Below, piece after piece: positions 1 to 12,700 of a stretch of 64,000 nt of DNA. The first letter of the stretch is position 1. Each line of letters opens with the position of its first letter. The DNA is from Scedosporium boydii (lineage: Eukaryota > Ascomycota > Sordariomycetes > Microascales > Microascaceae): NCBI GenBank assembly GCA_002221725.1, contig NJFT01000153.1, positions 36,396 through 100,395 on the forward strand, given 5' to 3'. The notes beneath the pieces are model-generated. The model searched no databases. It saw nothing but the letters and a program-made list of their open reading frames with translations, and had not been told where the DNA came from. The translations under genes and the position numbers were made by a program.

Positions 1-250
1 AGAGTGTGTGGAACGAGGCAAATGGCTATGCCAACCTCGAGCATGTTGAGGATCAGTGAGTACAGGAAGGAAACAAAGAGCAGAAGTAGGAAATTCGTTT
101 GAAGTGGTCATCAATTTGAATGATTGTCAAGTATCGGAAAAAGAGGCATGAGCGAGTGACGAGAAGAAGATTATAAGAAGGAAATACAGAAAAGTCTCGG
201 CCGTGACAAGGTTGGATGGGGGAAGAAAGAGTAGAAAACGAAGAGCGATT
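1..250. other. Gene-free left edge, 3' flank of apsA
   Basis: This is the stretch between the left window edge and the stop codon of the apsA-like gene on the minus strand. It probably carries that gene's 3' UTR. I see no other coding frame with recognisable content and no RNA gene. Confidence 0.5.
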
Positions 251-3200
251 TTACGCTCGAGATCTGAGAGTGCTGGCAGGGGTCGATGCTACGGAGGCAC
301 CAAGATGGGCGTGGGTGAGTGCACTTCGGTGATGACGCTTGGTAGTCCGAGGAAGCGTGCCAACATCGTGCTTACCTGTAAATAACAAACCGTTAGCATT
401 AGACGTAGCCGTGGACCGGGGCTAGAGTAGTCCAGTGGACGCTAGGGAAAGGGTGAAAAAACCTACCATCGCAGCATGCCCTCACGTTCTCCAACCGATC
501 CGACTCCCTATCCTGCCTCTCAAGAATGGCCCGCAAGTCTTCAGCGCTATCATGAACCTCGCTCGTATCGTAAAGGTCCGGGCTGACGACAGTATGTCGA
601 CTCCTGATGCTGCTAAACACTTGACCCGATTTCAAGTATCCGCTCAGCCGAGTCAGCGTGCCGTAAGGGCGTTGCTCGTTCACTCGATTGGCTTTGGACG
701 GAGTCAGGGTTGGGATGTTCAGCGACGCTTCAATCGCAGAAGTGTCGGTGCGGGTGGCTCTTGAGTTGTAGGAGGAGATCGATGGAAGAGCTGTTCGTCG
801 AGCAGTGCCGGTGCCAACGGCTGCTCGGCGCTGACCATATTGGGGATTGAACTCGTCCACATCTTCTTGAGTGATATGTCCAGCCATCTCTTCGGTGTCG
901 GACTGTGCATCGTCCGCAGTTCGGAGGAGAAGGTACGAAAGGGCATTGAACCATATTTCGTGGCGTTGCCCAGTCGTGCACGTAAACTTGATAGTCCTGC
1001 CAGGGGAGAGAACCACAAGACTCTTCCTATGCAAGCCCGGTGGCAGGGGGTTGTCATCAGTGACCACCCTCACAGCCTCAATTGGAACACTCTTCGCCTT
1101 CAGCTCCGTACGGCCAGCAGTGGTCGGATCACGATCACTCCAGTGCAATGTCCGAGTGTACGGATGAACCCAGAAGTATCGTCGATGCCGATTCTCTGAG
1201 AGCTCGCCACGGCCAGTCTTACGCGTGTACTTCCAAAGGTATTCTCCAATCATGGTCTGTGTAATGGCTTGGATCATGCGAGGGTCGGTATTGGGTCCGA
1301 ATCCGGATCCCATGCCCATACCACCAGGTGTTTGCATATTGAACCGATTGTCGAGCTCGGACGCGAAGGACGTAACAGACGACTGCCCGCTGCGGTGATA
1401 TTTGACTGCAGGATGGGCCTCTGCCTGACCGGTAATCGATCCCGCTCGTACAGCACGCGGTGTAGGAGATCCGGGCACAGGAGAAGTTGGCTTGGACGTA
1501 GCCGGGGTCCTCGGCCGGTTCCGAAGTGCAGACGCTGGCCATAGTGGGGGTCCCATGCTGCCGCTTGCGCCTTGTCCACCACCCGAGGATCCAGACCTGG
1601 CGGCCTCAATAACTTGCCTGTGGTTCGCAGGCAAGGGTGGCAACTCAGTGGTGGGCGACCTGACGCTAGCGGGGCTTCCCGGTCGATCAATTGCTGCGTC
1701 GATGAGCCTACCCCTCGAGCGGATAACGCTACCAGTGCTGTCCGTAGAGCCGCGGCGAATCCGGACGGTACCAGGCGTTCCCATGCTACTACCAAGAGAT
1801 TCTTGTCTTGCGTGGCCGTAACCGGCGCTAGCCTGCTTCGCCTGGAAAATACTATCGAGCTCATCAGAGGTCAAAGAAGTCTGGGCACCGGAATCTGACA
1901 TGGTAACCTTTGGCTTCCTGACAATCCGGAAAGTGGAATTCGTGGACATGTCCTTGAGAGGTCGTTGAGACTCGGGTGTTTCCGGCTGAGGAGTTTGTGA
2001 TGGTGATTGCCGGGTCTCATCCTCTGCAATAATAGGCGGCGTCGAACCACGTTCCTTGTCCCATCCCAGGACGGATGGTCGTGCAAATGTAGCCCTCGGC
2101 CGCAACTCATCAAACGGTGAATCAGAATCACGGGGAAGGATGAAACCATCTCTCCAGGGGCTTCGAGGCGACACAGGTTGTGTCTCGACGGACTGAATCG
2201 AGGTAAATCCGAATTGGGGCAGGACTTCAACGGAAGGCTTGGGACTAATGGGGGCGACAAACTCAGAGAAAATGGAGGATGTCGTAAGCACAACCGGCTC
2301 GGGCACGGGCTCCGCAATGGGCAGAATATGCTCGGAGCGAACAGAGGAGAAACCGAGCGGAATTGGAGTAGGCGCGGGAGGTTCAGGCTCAGCCTTGGGC
2401 TCCAGATCTTGGGAGTTGATGTTGGTCATCGTCAAGACCGGTAGGATCTGGGGTTCCTCCCGAGGCTCGACCTCGAGGGAGCTGATATTAACCATGCTCA
2501 AATTGGGGAGGACTTCAGGCTCGGCCCTAGGCTGAAGTACTTGCGAGTTGATGCCAGCCAGAGTAAGCGTGGGCACGACTTGAGGCTCGGCCTTGGGCTC
2601 GACAGCCTCGGATTGAATCGACGCGAGGCTCAATACTGGTGCGGGCAGCGGTTCGAGCTCCTGAGAGCTGATCGGAGCCAGTGAAAGCTCTTGTGGAGGC
2701 ACAACTACTTCAGGTTCGGCTCGTGGCTCAAGAGCCTGCGAGTTAATCGTTGTCATGCTTAGCTCAGGAGCAGGGGCGACTTCCTCTACAGCACGTGCGG
2801 TAACAGCAACCAGGCCCATAGCCTCTGCAACTGATAGATCCAGGGGCCGATTATCCGGCTCAAGGGCCTGAGATTGAATTTGCGAAACGCTCAGCTCAGG
2901 TGCAGGCGGCAGAGTCTCGGGCACTGCTTGAGGATCCAAGACTGCCGAGTGAATGCCGGATATGCTGAGGGCCGGTACAGAAGGCTCGATAACCGGTTCA
3001 GCCTTCGGCTCCAACTCCTCTGCATGGATGGATGATAAGGCAAGCGTCGCCACGGGTGGTTCGGGTTCCCCTACAGGGGCCACTTCTTGAGCTTCGACGG
3101 ATACAAGGCTGAGTAGTGGTTTCGGTTCGGCGACAGGAGCAATATCTTGGGTCTCGATCGAGGTGAGGCCAAGCGCGGGAACCACTACCGGAGGTTCTGG

Positions 3201-5867
3201 TTCCGTGACGGGTGTGACCTCTTGCGACTCGATGGATGCAAGACCAAGAACGGGTATCAGAGGCTTCTTCGCGATTGAAGGAGGCAGAGGGAATTTCGAA
3301 AGCTTCTCTTCAATCTCGGGGTCGTACTGAGCTCCGGAATCGCTATAGGAGAGCGTAGACACAGGGCGAGACCGATCCGCATCGATTCCTTCGTCAAGAG
3401 ACAGGAAGGTGCCCGATCCTATACTCATAGGTCGGTCAACATCCAGGGCCCTTGATGGCGGGCGCTCCAAGTGCACAACGCTGACTGGGGACAGAATTGG
3501 AGCCTCAACTTGCTCCGTCATTGTTCCGGAATCTACCATTATGGACTTGGGGATGGCTGTTGGCGTCACGACGGTCTCCTCAGCATCGACCTTGGACGGC
3601 TCAGTCATAACTCCGCTATCTACCATAGGCAACCGTACCATAGACGGGAATGGCCTGAGTTGGGGAATGCTCGAGATAGAATCAGAAGAACCGAACAGGT
3701 TGCGGCTTGGCGTGCCTCCATAGGACTCGTCGTCGCTACCGTCCAAGTCCGCCAACTCAGCAAAGAGGCTTTGGCCGGATTGTCGTGGAGTTCCGCTGGC
3801 ACTACTGTTGGCCAAGCTGGGTGGGGAGCTGGGAAGAGCGGGTTCTTCACTCGGCTGTCGCGAGCGCCTCAGGTAGCCACGGCTAACACGCAGACGCATT
3901 CGAGGGGGCGGTTGGATCGAGGTAGGGGTCCGGGAGTCGCCGAAAATTTCCTCCTCATCATTAGACGTAGATGCCGTGCTGTGGAACGACTCTCGATTCG
4001 GGTGCTTCTTGAAGCTGATAGGCATGGAAATATTTGAGCGCTGGTGACGAACACCCCGCGAGGGGCTTTCTGTTTCAGTCTCGTCAGAATCGCTGCCGGA
4101 GAACTCTTCTGCGCCCGTCTGGAAGTCTTCGGTTTCGGTTCCCCTTTCATTGGCCGTCTCAAACGCCGCATCGCTAGTCTCGTTCGCAGTCTCGAAATGG
4201 TCTGTTGCCTCGGCATCTCGAGAGGGGGACCTGGGGGTTCCGGGAGACCTAGAACGCGAGCCAGGGAGCCTGGGGCTAGAGTCACCTTGATGCTCCTCCC
4301 ACTCCTCATCGATGTAGATCTCCTCCCTACTGGATCGGGCTCCTCCGAGAAGAAGCTTGGAGTATTTCTTCGTGTCCTTAACATCCATCTTCTTGCTTCG
4401 GCGATTAGTAGGGGCACCGCCTTCACCTCGAAGTTTCTCGACTTCGTCACGCGCGTCCTGCAGCATCCTCTTAAGTTCGAGCTTTTCCGTCTTTTCGCGG
4501 TGGAGCTGAGTGCGTTGGCTCTGGATCGTGCGCTGAGCATGTTGAAGAGATGTCTTGAGCGTTTCGGATTCAAGGACGGAGTGTCGCGGCGTCCCCTTGA
4601 CGGGGGAGGGCGGAGGCGAGTGTTCGGGGGTCAAGTTGTCAGTGGCCGTCTCGAAGTCATCCTCACTCAAACCAGAGAGGGCATCACGCTCCGCAATCTT
4701 GGCACGTTGGGAAGAGAATGCCCTTGCAAGCTCCTGGTTTTGGCTCGTAAGATCGTCAAGCTTGCGCTGCATGGTCAGTCTCTCGCTCTCGGCAGTCGCA
4801 ATATTCCGTTTTGCCGTTCCCAGTTCGATATCATGCTGCTTGATGGATGCGGCGTGCTCCTCCGTGAGCTTGGCATGCGATAGCTTGACCTCGTCGAGGT
4901 CCCTCTGAGCCTTGGTCTTCTCGGCCTGCAGAACATTGAGAGATTGAGTTAAGCGCTTCTCCCGTTCTGCGGCTTCCTTTTGAGACGCGTAGAGCTCCTG
5001 GATCTGAGTCTCCAGATTCCAGTTTTCTTCCTTGTATTTATGTTCGCTTTCGTCAAGGACCTTGAGCCTCTGCTGCAGGCCCTCGGTGTCAATCTCCAAC
5101 CTGGACTTTTCGGTTACAATGTCACGAAGCTCTTCGTCCTTCTCAGCGAGCAAGGCCTGGAGGTTTCGAACTTGGGCGATAAGAGAGGTACTAATCTCGG
5201 CCGCGAATTCGATATCGTGGATGCGGTTGGCGGGTTGGTTGCGGAGCTTGCGATTCGGAATGCTCAATTTTGTCGGGGAGCCAGTGGCCTGACTTTCGAA
5301 TTTGGAGGGGCTCACAGAACGCTGCGGAGGAAAAAAAAGTATGGTTAGAAGAGAGAACTCAAATAAATAAATCAAGGAGACGCAGTAGTTCGGTGATGTT
5401 GAAAAACATACTCGACCCCCTTTACCCTCCGGAACATATGGAGAACCGGCGGCAGCCTCATTACTTGGCACCCTCTGCTTCGGCAGAAAAGCTCTCGCCG
5501 TCTGTCTCGCAACATCGTTATAGTCTCTCTCGATCTCGGCCAATTTTGTTCGCAAATCGGTACTCAGTTGGCCCTCGGTCTGCATAGACTCCACCTCGGC
5601 GAGCCTATCTCGAAGTTCCTTTTGTTGTTGAACGAGAGCGGTGCCTAGTTTGCCGGCCTCGGCCATGCGACGCTCGGTCTCTGCGAGATGGGCTTCCAGG
5701 GCACGTTTCGCCTGGCCAGGGGACGACGCAGGACCTAGAGCGAACAATTTGGAATCGAAGCCCGAGTAGCGGAGGGGCTGTTGATTTGGCGCGGCAATGA
5801 ATGGGTCATTCTCGATATCGGACGACCCCGCTGCGGGTGGCTTATTTGGGTGGTTTGGTGTAGCCAT
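251..5867 (-). CDS. apsA: ApsA/Num1-family cortical anchor protein with C-terminal PH domain
   Basis: Exons on the minus strand are 5867-5412, 5321-467 and 375-251, giving about 1811 aa. Intron 1 (5411-5322) is GTATGT...CGCAG and is open in frame. Intron 2 (466-376) is GTAGGT...TTTACAG with a GCTAACG branch site, and splicing adds the tail beginning GKHDVGTL. I chose the ATG at 5867 (context ACAACCATGG) over an in-frame ATG at 5927. Visible parts: coiled coils at about aa 60-130 and 170-430; the repeated motif DSGVMTE/DSGTMTE in the middle; about 15 imperfect repeats of the form LSxxxIxSQxLEPxAEPE at about aa 840-1205; and a PH domain at about aa 1505-1620 (from TQTMIGEYLWKYTRK to WFNALSYLLLR). 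In this family the PH domain binds the plasma membrane, and the protein anchors dynein and mitochondria at the cortex to position nuclei. The family call is strong; the exact start and the last exon are inferred. Confidence 0.9.
2166..3255 (-). repeat. Coding tandem repeat inside the apsA-like gene (about 15 units of 20-27 aa)
   Basis: Read on the minus strand, units run from LGLASIESQEVTPVTEPEP through LSMTTINSQALEPRAEPE and LTMTNINSQDLEPKAEPEP to FGFTSIQSVETQPVSP. The core is a hydrophobic L-S/T-x-x-x-I start, a polar S/T-Q step, then LEP and a Pro/Glu-rich linker. Units differ in length and sequence. They are therefore old or under selection, not a fresh microsatellite. Num1-type proteins are known to carry internal repeats that vary between strains. 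Confidence 0.85.
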
Positions 5868-8800
5868 GGTTGTCGACGCAAGGCGAACAATCACTCCTGG
5901 GCTAGGCCAGGAGTGACATCCAGACAAGGACGATGCTCAGGCTCTCCCGATGGAGCGTAAATTGGGCGATTGACGCGCTTCGGCAAATCGAGAAGTCGTA
6001 TCTATCTCGTAGAATCGCAACTACGATCGCAAAAGGGTGGATATCGTGATACACAAGGCAGGTGGTTGGCGTTCGGTCGGCGCGTACGATGAGTGGGGGC
6101 AGTCAGCAGAGCCGGCTGCGGGAGTTCCCGGTATCTTGTCGGATTGTCGTCCTGCGTAGAAAAGAGGTTCGTAGGAATTACAACAGAGAAATAAAAAGTC
6201 CAACTCGCGGAATGAGGCTGTCGGGAGTTGGGTAGAAAGACAAATACAAAGACGGAAGAAACACCAAAAGCAGGCGACAACAGAGCCCAACACACACGAG
6301 TTGTTGTGATTGTCGCTTTGTCAAATGGTGCCCTGAATTCTGACAGACAACAGACAAGGAAAGAACACAAAATTGTTAAGACGCGATCTGGTGTCTTTTC
6401 TTTGTTTGACAAACGAGCCAATGAAAAATCGGATTTCTGGTCTTAGAGCTAACCGCATTAGCACAAGTACCTTGTAGCCTCTATTAGAGGGTGATTTCGA
6501 GGTTTAGCGAGCTTCGAGTGGGGGCGAAGAAACCGTTTCCAGTGGTGATGGCACGCTGAGGTGGTGTAGTCAGGGGAAGACAGTGGGGAGATACACGCCA
6601 GTAGAGCGCTAAGTCGGTGCGTATTTCGTACCTGCAGATTGCCCTGTCTAAGGCAAGCAACTCACCGCCACAAATTGCAAGAGTTTCAGCCTAGACGACC
6701 CGAGATGGCGAAATCAAAATGCAAAAGAATGCATTAACAGTTGCAGTAGAACGAAAAGAAACTTGTCGGTGACACGTGAAGCGAAGGAATCGAAAATGAA
6801 CGAGGGGGATTGATGCCGAAGTCGAAGTCGAGGCAGGTGGTGGCCCAATCAGACAGACCTCATTGATTGATGTGTTCAACGTTCACGCCCAACAGAACCA
6901 GGAGAGAAGCAGAGTCTCTAACAAATCAGACCGAAATCCAGGAGAAGGAAAGTAAAAACTGCAAACCCCGCGGGAGAGAAACAAAAAGGCGCTATTAAAT
7001 CCCGCGATCCGAGAAACAATGGTATTATATGAAGATATTCCGGTGCCCCACGAACTGTCTCGGGAGACGGCCGGCAAAGAAGATTAAAACGCAGCCACGA
7101 AAAGGAATGAATAAGAAGGCGAACTCAAGGACCAAGACGAAGGAGGGGACTGTGCTATGAGCAGAACGAGTAGGGGAACAGGAATTGGCGAGTTGTTCGG
7201 TCCCTACACGATTTACACTGCACTGGGAAAAGGGATGCCAAAAGAGGAGAGAAGAAGAAGAGAGAAGACCAAGTCTTTTCCCAAAAGTAATACGAAGCAT
7301 CAAGAAACAGACAGAGTCGATGTCCGTGTCCCTGAACCCAGGGTCTGCTAATCCTTTGGTCCCACTCGACGGGCATTCCATGAAGAGATGAGATGAGATG
7401 TTTGCAAGGATTAGTCGCTACCATGTACGGACTAAACCATCCAGCTTTCGGGTGTTCCTGGCATCACACGTGGATCTTGGAACAATTTTCATGCGGGGCA
7501 ATCCGAGCGGGTTGCTTGAGATGGGACCGATGAGGCCTCTCAGCTACGCTTCATTCACCTCATCCATCCAGAGGCTGAGTTCTTCAGCATCGCGTAGTGC
7601 TCGGTCAGACTGATCATCGGTTTACTCCTTACCCCTACATCAAAAGGCATGCAGGTCCACGAACTTTCCCCTGCCTTAGCATGTGTATAGCATGTTGTAT
7701 GCATATCTCCAGCGGTCGTTGCCAGCGAGATCATGCAAGTCGCGCAAAGTCGCGTAAGCCCAAAAGGAAAAGAAAAAGCAGCCATCCTGAGTCAACAATG
7801 TCCGGATTGGTTCAGTTTACGAACCATCAGTGGCACCAATGATTGACTGAAGAACAGCACCATATTTATTAGCGACGGTGGCAGCGACGATTACTGCATT
7901 GATTCGATATAAGTCCAGCCATTCAAGTCATGTCTCGGTCCTCTTGGAGAGGCAGACCTCGACACGTAACTTCACAGGGCTTTGAGGGCTGTCTTTACCT
8001 GTTGAGCGGGCCAGGCGGCAGCGAAAGACAAATACTTGTACCCCACCATGAATTCTTAGATGGAAGGTCTTCATGCGAGCCACAATGATGATGAAAACAA
8101 TATCCTAAAAAAGAAGCTATGGATGTGCCTAATCCCCAGGGGTCTGGCGGCTATGTTTCATGAAGTGCAGTAGTGCGTCAAGGGAGGGAGTTGCCGGCCA
8201 ACCCTTCTGGACGACTGGAAAGGAAGAAAAACCTGAGCATCAAAACAAAAAGAAAACAACGACGCGTTTTCTCCAAGTCTCCAAGTCTCCAAGCTTCCAA
8301 GCCTGCGCCCAATGCTCCCCTCCGCCGTGCTGTTCCTTGCGCATTAACCAATCTCTTTACCACCAATCAAAATGAGGCAAGGATGGTTTCACTGTGCCCA
8401 GACCAAGGCCCAATTTCCTTTCCATGCAAACTCCAGAAACGTTTTTTTTTCCAAAGAAATGTGAGAAAAAAGAGAGCCAAGCATAATAATGCCTCAAATA
8501 AGAACAGGAGGAGCATAATCCCATATCCCGTATGCCTCGATCCGTCGCTCAAGAGCCACAGCACGACCCTGCAAAAGTCGGATGGACGGAGAGAGCGAAT
8601 ATATGGGGGGAAACAGGGGAGTCTTCAGCTTATTATTACTTGCTTAACAATGCTTCGCTCCCCGTTGAGATATACCCACCACCAGCTTGGCATCTTCAAG
8701 AAATATTGCTTGTCCCATCTCTGAGGGCTACACGGGATGTTCCAGAGGGGCTTGCGAATCACAAATATCCTGAAGAAAGTTGTGACGACAGAGAAAGCCG

Positions 8801-9119
8801 CATCTTCTTCATTATGTGGTTCCTGCTCTTCGCCAATCTGCCAGCTCGAGGGTATGTATGGTTGAAGCCATTCCTACCGTACAAGTCCTTGATATGCAGG
8901 ATGTATCGCACATGGGACTCTATCGTCTATTTTCCGGTCTATACTTAAGATATCTCAAACCCAGGTTTTGTTACAAGCATATCAACGCCTCTACCGGACG
9001 CCAACATCGTAGTGTACACGACCCTCTCACGGAACCCGTAACAGCCTCCCCCAAGCTTGACCCTGCCGGAGGACCGTTGTCGAAATATCCAGGCCAATTC
9101 AGCTCATAGAATGTCAGCC
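5868..9119. other. 3.2 kb gene-free interval upstream of apsA
   Basis: The interval lies between the apsA start (minus strand) and the 3' end of the thioredoxin-like gene. It must hold the apsA promoter and 5' leader. Open frames here (the longest about 180 codons, plus strand, 8173-8724) show no domain, no sensible composition and no splice logic. A small period-8 repeat (four units near CTCCAAGT) sits at 8271-8302. I see no tRNA, rRNA or mobile element. Confidence 0.5.
8271..8302. repeat. Short tandem repeat, period 8 (CTCCAAGT)x4, last two units diverged
   Basis: Four head-to-tail units read CTCCAAGT, CTCCAAGT, CTCCAAGC, TTCCAAGC. This is simple-sequence slippage in a gene-free region; no function is implied. 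Confidence 0.8.
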
Positions 9120-9760
9120 TCATAGCCGAAAAAGCTTGGAGGCAAAACCGCTGGCGACGCTGCCCCCGCCCATTCTCCTCGCCTCTTCCCGGATCCAATT
9201 CGCCAAGAAAGTTTTGTCCGTCATTTTCGCCGGGTCCATGAGCCTGGTACTCAGGCGCGCACCCTGACCATCGAAGGCCATGATCGTCGGCACGGAGGAT
9301 ATGACATACTTGTGGCCGAACCCTTCCTTCATGATATCGGGGGAATCGTATTCGATCGTGCAGAGGCCGACACCGCCTTCAGCCTCGCCGATGCCGGATT
9401 CGACGAGGTCGTAGAGAATGGGGGACACGATGCGACAAGTCGGGCACCAGGAAGTTGTCCATAGTGTGAGGAGCGGCGTTCCGGCGGATACCGAGAGGAG
9501 GTGGTATGTGTCGAAGTCGGCGGCCCGTTTCACCCTGCGGCACGAAAACCATCGAGTTAGACAAACAATGTAGCACAATATTTGTCTAGATTGATATCTT
9601 ACGGGTCGTAGATTTGATTCTTGGTCTGCTGGGCGGCGGTGCTACCAAAGCCTCGTCGTGGCAAGGAAGCTCCTCTGAAGATTGCAGGAGGGCCAATTGG
9701 CTTCTGCCTCAGGAGATGTCTCCCGAGCAGCTTCCATATGTAATCGCTGCGAGAAGTCAT
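9120..9760 (-). CDS. Thioredoxin-like protein, probably mitochondrial (WCPTC active site)
   Basis: Exons are 9760-9603 and 9534-9120, with a 68-nt intron (GTAAGA...CCGCAG); the product is 190 aa. Exon 1 encodes a basic N-terminus without acidic stretches (MTSRSDYIWKLLGRHLLRQK, then PRRGFGSTAAQQ), which looks like a mitochondrial presequence. Exon 2 holds a thioredoxin fold: TLWTTSWCPTCRIV with C83 and C86, then SVPTIMAFDG carrying the cis-proline. Thioredoxins reduce disulfides or move electrons through the CxxC pair. The PT dipeptide replaces the usual GP, so the redox potential and partner probably differ from housekeeping thioredoxin. Its precise substrate cannot be read from sequence. It is flanked on both sides by more than 3 kb of gene-free DNA. 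Confidence 0.85.
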
Positions 9761-12700
9761 CTATATCTCCTTCGGCTTGGCCTTGCTCGCCGGCAGCAGT
9801 TTCTTGACCGGGAATTCTTCACACCAAATTTCAAGGTTGAATATTTGAGCACAATCTTGGCGTGGCAAGTGGTCCTTGCTCTCTCCATCGGGGATGACGT
9901 AATGGAGCATCCCCCCAAATCCTATGCTCCTTGTTGCTTGCAGCTTTACTCAAGCTGGAGGCAAACATTGAACAATCCAAGCCATCCAATCCTGCACTCA
10001 CAACCAGTCGCAAGCTTCCCTCATAGTAAGATGCGAGTCGAAGCCTGATGGACCTGCAGCGATGCCACAGGCATGTGATCAAGGCATTCCCGGATCAAGC
10101 ACTTGGCAGTTAACACGGTGCTCAACAGACTCCAGGACGTCGGAGTACACAGGAGTACCGCAATGTACCTTGGCAAATCCCCGCCGAGCTGGACGAAACA
10201 TCAAAAGACCCTCCACCACGCTCACATCAATTGATCCCCTCACTGCCAAGGCGCTGCACTCACTCCATCAGGGTCAAGGTACTACTCCCCTCTCGAGCGG
10301 TGAGAGGTTACGGCGGCTCTGTCATTATCAGTGTCAGATCTTCAATGGGATTGACTCTTCAAGAAACAAGAAACCAGCCTCTAGGTAATCCTACTCCCCA
10401 GTCAGGCGGGGTAGGTACTCCTCCAATGTCAGCCCTCACCGCAATGGTGGCAAAGACAATTGAGCTACCGTAGTGGGGGATGTAAAATTATCCTTCCAGG
10501 TTGCAATCTGGAGGGAGAAAAGCAAAAGAACACCATGGCAACTACCAATCTGTGAGGAACTGAATCGTCAAAAGAGATCCGAATGTGCTGCCAGGCTCGG
10601 GGTCCGAATGCCTCTCAACGAGGCACAGGTTGTAGTTGTAATGTTCTGGGCTCAGAAAGCTGGGCAAGAGCAGTTGACGATTTCATAAGAGTTCATCTAC
10701 GGACAATGACGCAAACCAGGTCTCGCTGCAATAACGTCTTGGCCATATATCATCGACGATAGTGGCCTGCGAGTATGAGCTTGCTCCGCTCACTTCGTCC
10801 AACCAACAGCAGCACCAGGGTCCTTTCATATGCAGTGATGCCCCCGGACGAACCCCGCCAGAGCCGCTAGTTTATATTGATCAATATAAGGTAAAACCGA
10901 AACGATTCTCCAGCTTGATGGGGGGCTCTCGGGACTGGGACCCTCTGCTTCGGAGGTTATTTTGAGGAACTGAGGTATCCGCCCACACACACACACACTG
11001 ATACCACTCATCTCCTCGGTCGTGTAGTGTAGCCACGCGGTAGGTCGTTGGTGGTTCCGCGATGTTCAAGTAATAATATAGAAAATAAGCTGGGGATTGT
11101 GATCTCGTCCACTCGGACTTGTCTCGGGCATTTCACGGTAAGACCAAATGTTACCCAATCCATCCAAAGCCTTGATTAAGCTCATCGAGCCTCGCCTCGT
11201 CCTGCTCCCTGTGTTTGCTTACCATTCAAGCATGGGTTAACAGTCAATACGGCTTGTCAGGGAGGCTGCTGAGCCGCCCGCGTCAAGATGTGTCAAGGTG
11301 GGGGAGCAGATACGAACGCAGTGCACACACCCACAATGTAACCCTGGTCCTTGTTGAGACCACCCGACAAGTACGAACCGTGCTTCCCTGCACGAGGCTT
11401 CGACAAGCTCTATTCCCACGTTTACCTCAAAGATAACCAAATAAGACCCCGAAAGCTGGAGAGTCGGAGGAAAACACTTCACAAATATGCTGCCGGTTAC
11501 TCGAGAGTGGGTTCAGCTTGGTGAAAATATTATCACGGAACTTCATACTCCACTACGCTCAACATTCCTGCTCTCCATCATGCCATTACTATCTGTAAAA
11601 TATCTAGTGTAATTTCGACATACGACGGCCAAGAACAATCCGTCCCCGACGCATCCACCACCTTCTGCAGACGCAGCGCCGGTAGCCACAACACCACCAC
11701 CAGCAGTGGTCATGCGGGGAGAGCCCCGTTCAAAATCGTCTCCGCATGCAGAATCTCAGGCATAAATCGCATCGAGATGGCATTAGATCTATTCTCTTCT
11801 CGGTGACTGGCTGGAAATAGTGCCCGCCTCCATGCTGCACATCGCTGTTTATCTGGTTCTTTTTTTCCAATGAGAACAGTGGGGAAGTTCGAGGCGACTC
11901 GTCTCGAGGTGGTCTTGAGAACTTCCAGGCGACGAGTCAAGTTTCCGGATCAGCTTGTGGCTGGAAGACGTGGAACATTGAAAACTGGGTCTTGGGGCGA
12001 TTTTACGGTCACAGGTGCTAGTTTGTTCATCAAAACAGTCTCAGAGTCTTCCACTCTCATCTCGTGCACCCTCAAGATTTTTCCCCACACCTACGAAGTA
12101 CACTACAGACAACGTGAAGCATGTAAACGACTTCGTACACGCAGGGAATTACGTGCTTGTGCCCTCACATATCTCGTAGTGTGGTGTACATACACTCACT
12201 GCACGCCCCCTGTTTCCCAGTTTCCTTGTTTCCCCACCATGACCCCCTTCGAAATCATCCAGTGACGCCGGCGTCCCAGCTTCAACGCCACCCAGCAGTT
12301 ACTTGTGAACTCCCTTCATAGGTCGGAACGTCTCGATAGCAAGTGTCTGTGAACGACACTACTCCAGAGTTTATGTTATGCCTAGAGTCTATGTACAATA
12401 AGCTAGCTCACTCTAGCACAGTCCGCAAATCATGCCGTGAGCCAATACTTCGCACATCTCCCTGGCTGGCTGGTTTCGATCTGTTGCCCATGCTTACTTG
12501 TCTAGTGCACTGTGACCGGGCTGCACTTTCAGACGCCGCCATTGAACACTGAAATATGGACTTGTGGAGAAGCTTGAGAGAAGCAACATTCAGCCTCCAA
12601 GTCAAAGTACCACCAAGCTTGAAGGCACCCCACGAGTCTGTCACTCGATGTACCGTTCTGTACCTTGATGCTGCAGATTAACTCCCGGATAGGCCGTTTC

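Noticed and set aside
4044..4883. 279-codon plus-strand open frame inside the apsA-like gene
   Set aside because: Antisense shadow of a coiled-coil exon; composition is arbitrary and no splice or family logic is present.
5322..5411. In-frame 90-nt segment in the apsA-like gene read as coding
   Set aside because: It has a strong donor (GTATGT) and acceptor (polypyrimidine, CGCAG). Its translation is hydrophobic and out of character with the flanking coiled coil, so it is an intron.
8173..8724. 183-codon plus-strand open frame upstream of apsA
   Set aside because: Starts inside simple repeats, has arbitrary composition and no family resemblance.
9614..10048. 144-codon plus-strand open frame over the thioredoxin-like gene's first exon
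   Set aside because: It is the antisense of exon 1 plus promoter; the minus-strand gene has clear splice sites and motifs.
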